This document shows, piece by piece, positions 18,053 to 20,515 of a stretch of 20,515 nucleotides of DNA; the first letter of the stretch is position 1, and each line of letters starts with the position of its first letter. Location of the stretch: IMG/VR virus record IMGVR_UViG_3300020453_000124, positions 1 to 20,515 of that record. One strand, written 5' to 3'. The notes under the pieces were generated by a model, which was not told the origin of the DNA, did no database searches, and worked only from the letters and a program-made list of their open reading frames with translations. This DNA is from a virus. Position numbers and translations under genes: made by a program.

Positions 18053-18308
18053 TTTTTTTAGGTTTTTCTTTTGACCACTCATCACACATTGTATTCCAAA
18101 ACTTTACAACAGCATTTCTACACGATGAACAATTAATATCTTGTTTGTGTGTAGGAAAATATTTATGCCACAAACTATACATAACATTTATTGCATCACC
18201 TTTGTGTTGGCTAAAATTTGCGTTGTAACTTATGTTTTCTGCTACAGATTTTATAATAATCTCTCTGTCTGTCTTTACAACAGATTTTGCTATTTCTTGT
18301 ATATTCAT
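18033..18308 (-). CDS. Small protein with a CxxC motif, 91 aa
   Basis: The frame is open from 18350, but I choose the ATG at 18308 (MNIQEIAKSVVKTDREIIIK), because it follows AAAATAACAAT directly after the stop of the previous gene. The protein is helical. FPTHKQDINCSSCRNAVVKF (about 51-70) contains CSSCR, a feature of small phage proteins I recall from Bacteroidota and other tailed phages. It has only one CxxC, so one metal site would need partners. The C-terminus is Lys-rich (KEKPKKNVKKTK). It overlaps the next gene by 20 bases. Confidence 0.65.
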   Translation of the reverse strand: MNIQEIAKSVVKTDREIIIKSVAENISYNANFSQHKGDAINVMYSLWHKYFPTHKQDINCSSCRNAVVKFWNTMCDEWSKEKPKKNVKKTK

Positions 18309-18321
18309 ATTGTTATTTTGA

Positions 18322-18516
18322 TTACCACTTACCTTCAGGACACTTGCCATACCAGTCAGCTTTTAGTGATGTCTTTGCATCTAGAAAACAAGAGCATTTA
18401 CCACATCTTGAACCTATATTAATAACTGGTTTTTTAAGCATTAAAAAGTTTCTGTAAAAAGTACATTTTTTACAAATAGCTAATCTTTCTAACTTAGTTT
18501 TTTTATCAACAAACAT
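18322..18516 (-). CDS. Small zinc-ribbon-like protein, 64 aa
   Basis: A Cys-rich protein with LERLAICKKCTFYRN (about 9-23), then GSRCGKCSCFLDAKTSLKAD (about 35-54), then YGKCPEGKW at the end. CKKC and CGKC with a further Cys pair make a likely zinc-binding site. The pattern CxxCxFY...CxxCxCFLxxKTxLKxxxCPxGKW is common in small phage proteins without assigned function. It starts ten bases after the tape measure stop and is in the same late operon. Confidence 0.75.
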   Translation of the reverse strand: MFVDKKTKLERLAICKKCTFYRNFLMLKKPVINIGSRCGKCSCFLDAKTSLKADWYGKCPEGKW

Positions 18517-18526
18517 TTGTTAAGTT

Positions 18527-20515
18527 TTAAAATGTTGCTTCAGCTTCTATCACAGACACAGTATTTTGTACTTGTGATATATCTGATTCTACTACGACTA
18601 CTTTACTTCCCTGTCCAATTGCACCCATCATACCTGCTTGACTTGTTGCATTAAACTGTGATTGTGCAAATGATGGCATATTCATTAAACCACCATCAGC
18701 AAACTTTACACCACCACCTGCAACATTCATTGCAGATAATTGGTTTCTAAACATAGATGTACTACGTTTATTTATAACTGCCTCTCCTCCCTCTAATTCT
18801 ACTACTCTACCACCTACTGCAAACTTCTCTCCACCTTGTGCATGAGATTTTCCATGTACCATACCACCATGTGCATATTCTTCTATCATACCACCTTTAG
18901 CAAAAGTGTTAGGTATTTGTGCTAGAGCTTGGTCAAATAAACTAGAAATAACATAACCTATACCTCCTGCTACAACAAGGTTAAATGGAAATGGTACTTT
19001 TTTCATAATTTGTACAATTTCTTCAGCTACAGCTTCCATTGCTCTAGCTCTTACTACAGACTTCATAGATTCTATTGCACTTTGACCACGCAATGCAGCA
19101 TGGGCTATATCTTCTTTAAATTCTTTATCTTTTTGTGCTTGAGATTTTTCAGATAATTTAATTTCTAAATCATTATATCTTTGTATTAAAGCCATTCTTT
19201 CTTCTACAGACAACTCCATGTTTTCAAGTTGTTCTCTAATTCTATTCATTTCAGCTCTATGCAAATCTTTCCTAACCTTATCTGCTTCTATATCATTTAA
19301 TAAACCTTGCTGTAATAAATTAAAACGAAAATTTAATATTTCTTCATCAATTAATTTATTTAGATTTTTTTCTTCTGTATTTGCTTTTGTTGCTTTTGTG
19401 TTTTCATCAAGTTTAGTATTAATCTCATCTAAAGAATTTTTCTGTAAATTAGCAATATCTTCTTGTGTATAACCTAAAGAATTTAATTGCTCTAAAAGAA
19501 CAGCCCTCTCTTCATTTAATTCAATGTTTTGATTTTTTAAAGGTATATTTTTTTGTTGTAATGTGTTTATTTTGTTTTCTAAATCTATTTGTTCTTGAGT
19601 TTTAGCTATTACTTTTGATGTTACATTTTCTTGTATTTGACCTTCAGCATTAAGCATTTTTATTGCATTTGCTTGTTGTTGTGTGTTTACATAGTTATCA
19701 GCATCAGTTTTTGACTTTTCATCTAATAAGTCTTGATTTTGTTGTATTACTGAATTGTTATCACCTAATGATTTTGTATTATCATCTATTTGTTTTTTTA
19801 ATTTATTTAATTGATTAACTAATTTTACAGCTTCATCATCAGCTAATAAAGCATGTCTTGCAATAGCAGCATCTAATGCTTGACTATTTAAAACCAAAGC
19901 ACCTGTTTCTTTATTTATAATTTTTATAGAATCACCTATATTTTCTTCTAATTCTGTAGTTACTAAATTAAATTTTGTTTTTTCTTCTTTTGTTTTATCT
20001 ACTATAGAATCTAATCTTGCGTATTCTGTAATTAGTTCTTCTGTTCTTTTTTTCTCTTCTAAATGCGATTTAGCAGTTTGTACTATTTTGTCATTTAAAC
20101 TATCGTAACCTTCTACAAAAAATGTTATTTTATTTATGATTTCTGCTAAATTATCTATAAATGCCTGATAACCTCTTCCTAAAAAAGATTCTGTTATTAC
20201 TATTTGTAAACCTTGCCATGCAGATGTTAATCTTAAAAATGCTCCTTGTAAATTATCACCGACAATTTCTGCCATTTCTGAAGCTGCACCATTTGCATTT
20301 ATCATAGCATCTCTTAAAGAAACAGTTGCATCCTTACTTGTAATCATTTGCTCAAAAGCTGCTGCTTGTCTTAAATCTACAACTTCCATAATTTGTGCTA
20401 AATCACCCCCCTCTTCACTAAATTTAGTTAAAGCAGGTACTAATTCATCTAAAGAATGTATGGTTTTACCAAATGATTTTACTAAATCAGAATTTGGGTC
20501 TTGCATTTTTAAAAG
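18527..20515 (-). CDS. Tail tape measure protein, 5' end outside window
   Basis: The frame is open to the right edge (codons before the first in-window Met continue), so the start is missing; 662 codons are visible. The first part (LVKSFGKTIHSLDELVPALT, then GGDLAQIMEVVDLRQAAAFE, later DNLQGAFLRLTSAWQGLQIV) matches the TP901-type core of tape measure proteins. A long helical, Gln/Lys/Glu-rich coiled coil follows (about residues 145-485), then a hydrophobic segment (FPFNLVVAGGIGYVISSLFD) and a Gly-rich end (GGMVHGKSHAQGGEKFAVGG, then VVELEGGEAVINKRST), typical of this family. It fixes tail length and is ejected with the DNA, which indicates a long-tailed (siphovirus or myovirus) particle. Confidence 0.9.
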   Translation of the reverse strand, partial: LLKMQDPNSDLVKSFGKTIHSLDELVPALTKFSEEGGDLAQIMEVVDLRQAAAFEQMITSKDATVSLRDAMINANGAASEMAEIVGDNLQGAFLRLTSAWQGLQIVITESFLGRGYQAFIDNLAEIINKITFFVEGYDSLNDKIVQTAKSHLEEKKRTEELITEYARLDSIVDKTKEEKTKFNLVTTELEENIGDSIKIINKETGALVLNSQALDAAIARHALLADDEAVKLVNQLNKLKKQIDDNTKSLGDNNSVIQQNQDLLDEKSKTDADNYVNTQQQANAIKMLNAEGQIQENVTSKVIAKTQEQIDLENKINTLQQKNIPLKNQNIELNEERAVLLEQLNSLGYTQEDIANLQKNSLDEINTKLDENTKATKANTEEKNLNKLIDEEILNFRFNLLQQGLLNDIEADKVRKDLHRAEMNRIREQLENMELSVEERMALIQRYNDLEIKLSEKSQAQKDKEFKEDIAHAALRGQSAIESMKSVVRARAMEAVAEEIVQIMKKVPFPFNLVVAGGIGYVISSLFDQALAQIPNTFAKGGMIEEYAHGGMVHGKSHAQGGEKFAVGGRVVELEGGEAVINKRSTSMFRNQLSAMNVAGGGVKFADGGLMNMPSFAQSQFNATSQAGMMGAIGQGSKVVVVESDISQVQNTVSVIEAEATF

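Overview
The window looks like part of a tailed double-stranded DNA phage, or an integrated prophage, of a Bacteroidota host, most likely Flavobacteriia. The DNA is AT-rich and almost every gene lies on the minus strand. No Shine-Dalgarno sequences are visible; starts are preceded by A-rich stretches. Promoters match the Bacteroidota type (TTTG, about 19 bp, TAnnTTTG). No host chromosomal genes, integrase, terminase large subunit or DNA polymerase are present, so the window is an internal piece of a larger genome.

Transcription runs from high to low coordinates. The late block (20515 to 10071) encodes the end of a tail tape measure protein, small Cys-rich and HTH proteins, a ClpP-like prohead protease fused to a coiled-coil scaffold, an HK97-type major capsid protein, a probable tail tube protein, portal, head-tail connector, further virion proteins, and a lysis cassette (M15 peptidase plus small membrane proteins). 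Hairpins follow the capsid gene, possibly the tail tube gene, and the end of the block.

The middle block (9931 to 4850) is DNA metabolism and replication: a metallophosphoesterase, a possible annealing protein, a HTH protein, a stand-alone DnaA domain IV protein, a small SSB-like protein ending in EEDLPF, a winged-helix replication protein with internal DNA repeats, a DUF3310 protein, a small HTH protein and a VRR-NUC nuclease. A clear promoter lies at 8790-8820 and a terminator at 7103-7165.

The left block (4655 to 973) holds thirteen small genes, mostly of unknown function and several too short for ordinary gene callers. It falls into two transcription units, each with a promoter and a terminator, and each preceded by a similar regulatory region with an array of short CAGTTTC repeats. 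Within this block a 12-base motif, TAACTAAAAACA, recurs just upstream of starts and often supplies the previous gene's stop codon. A G-rich tract able to form a quadruplex precedes one gene.

Between 178 and 972 there is no convincing minus-strand gene, but there are three 23-bp-spaced direct repeats, a hairpin, a plus-strand promoter with a possible 34-codon ORF, and a leftward promoter reading into a partial gene that leaves the window at base 1.
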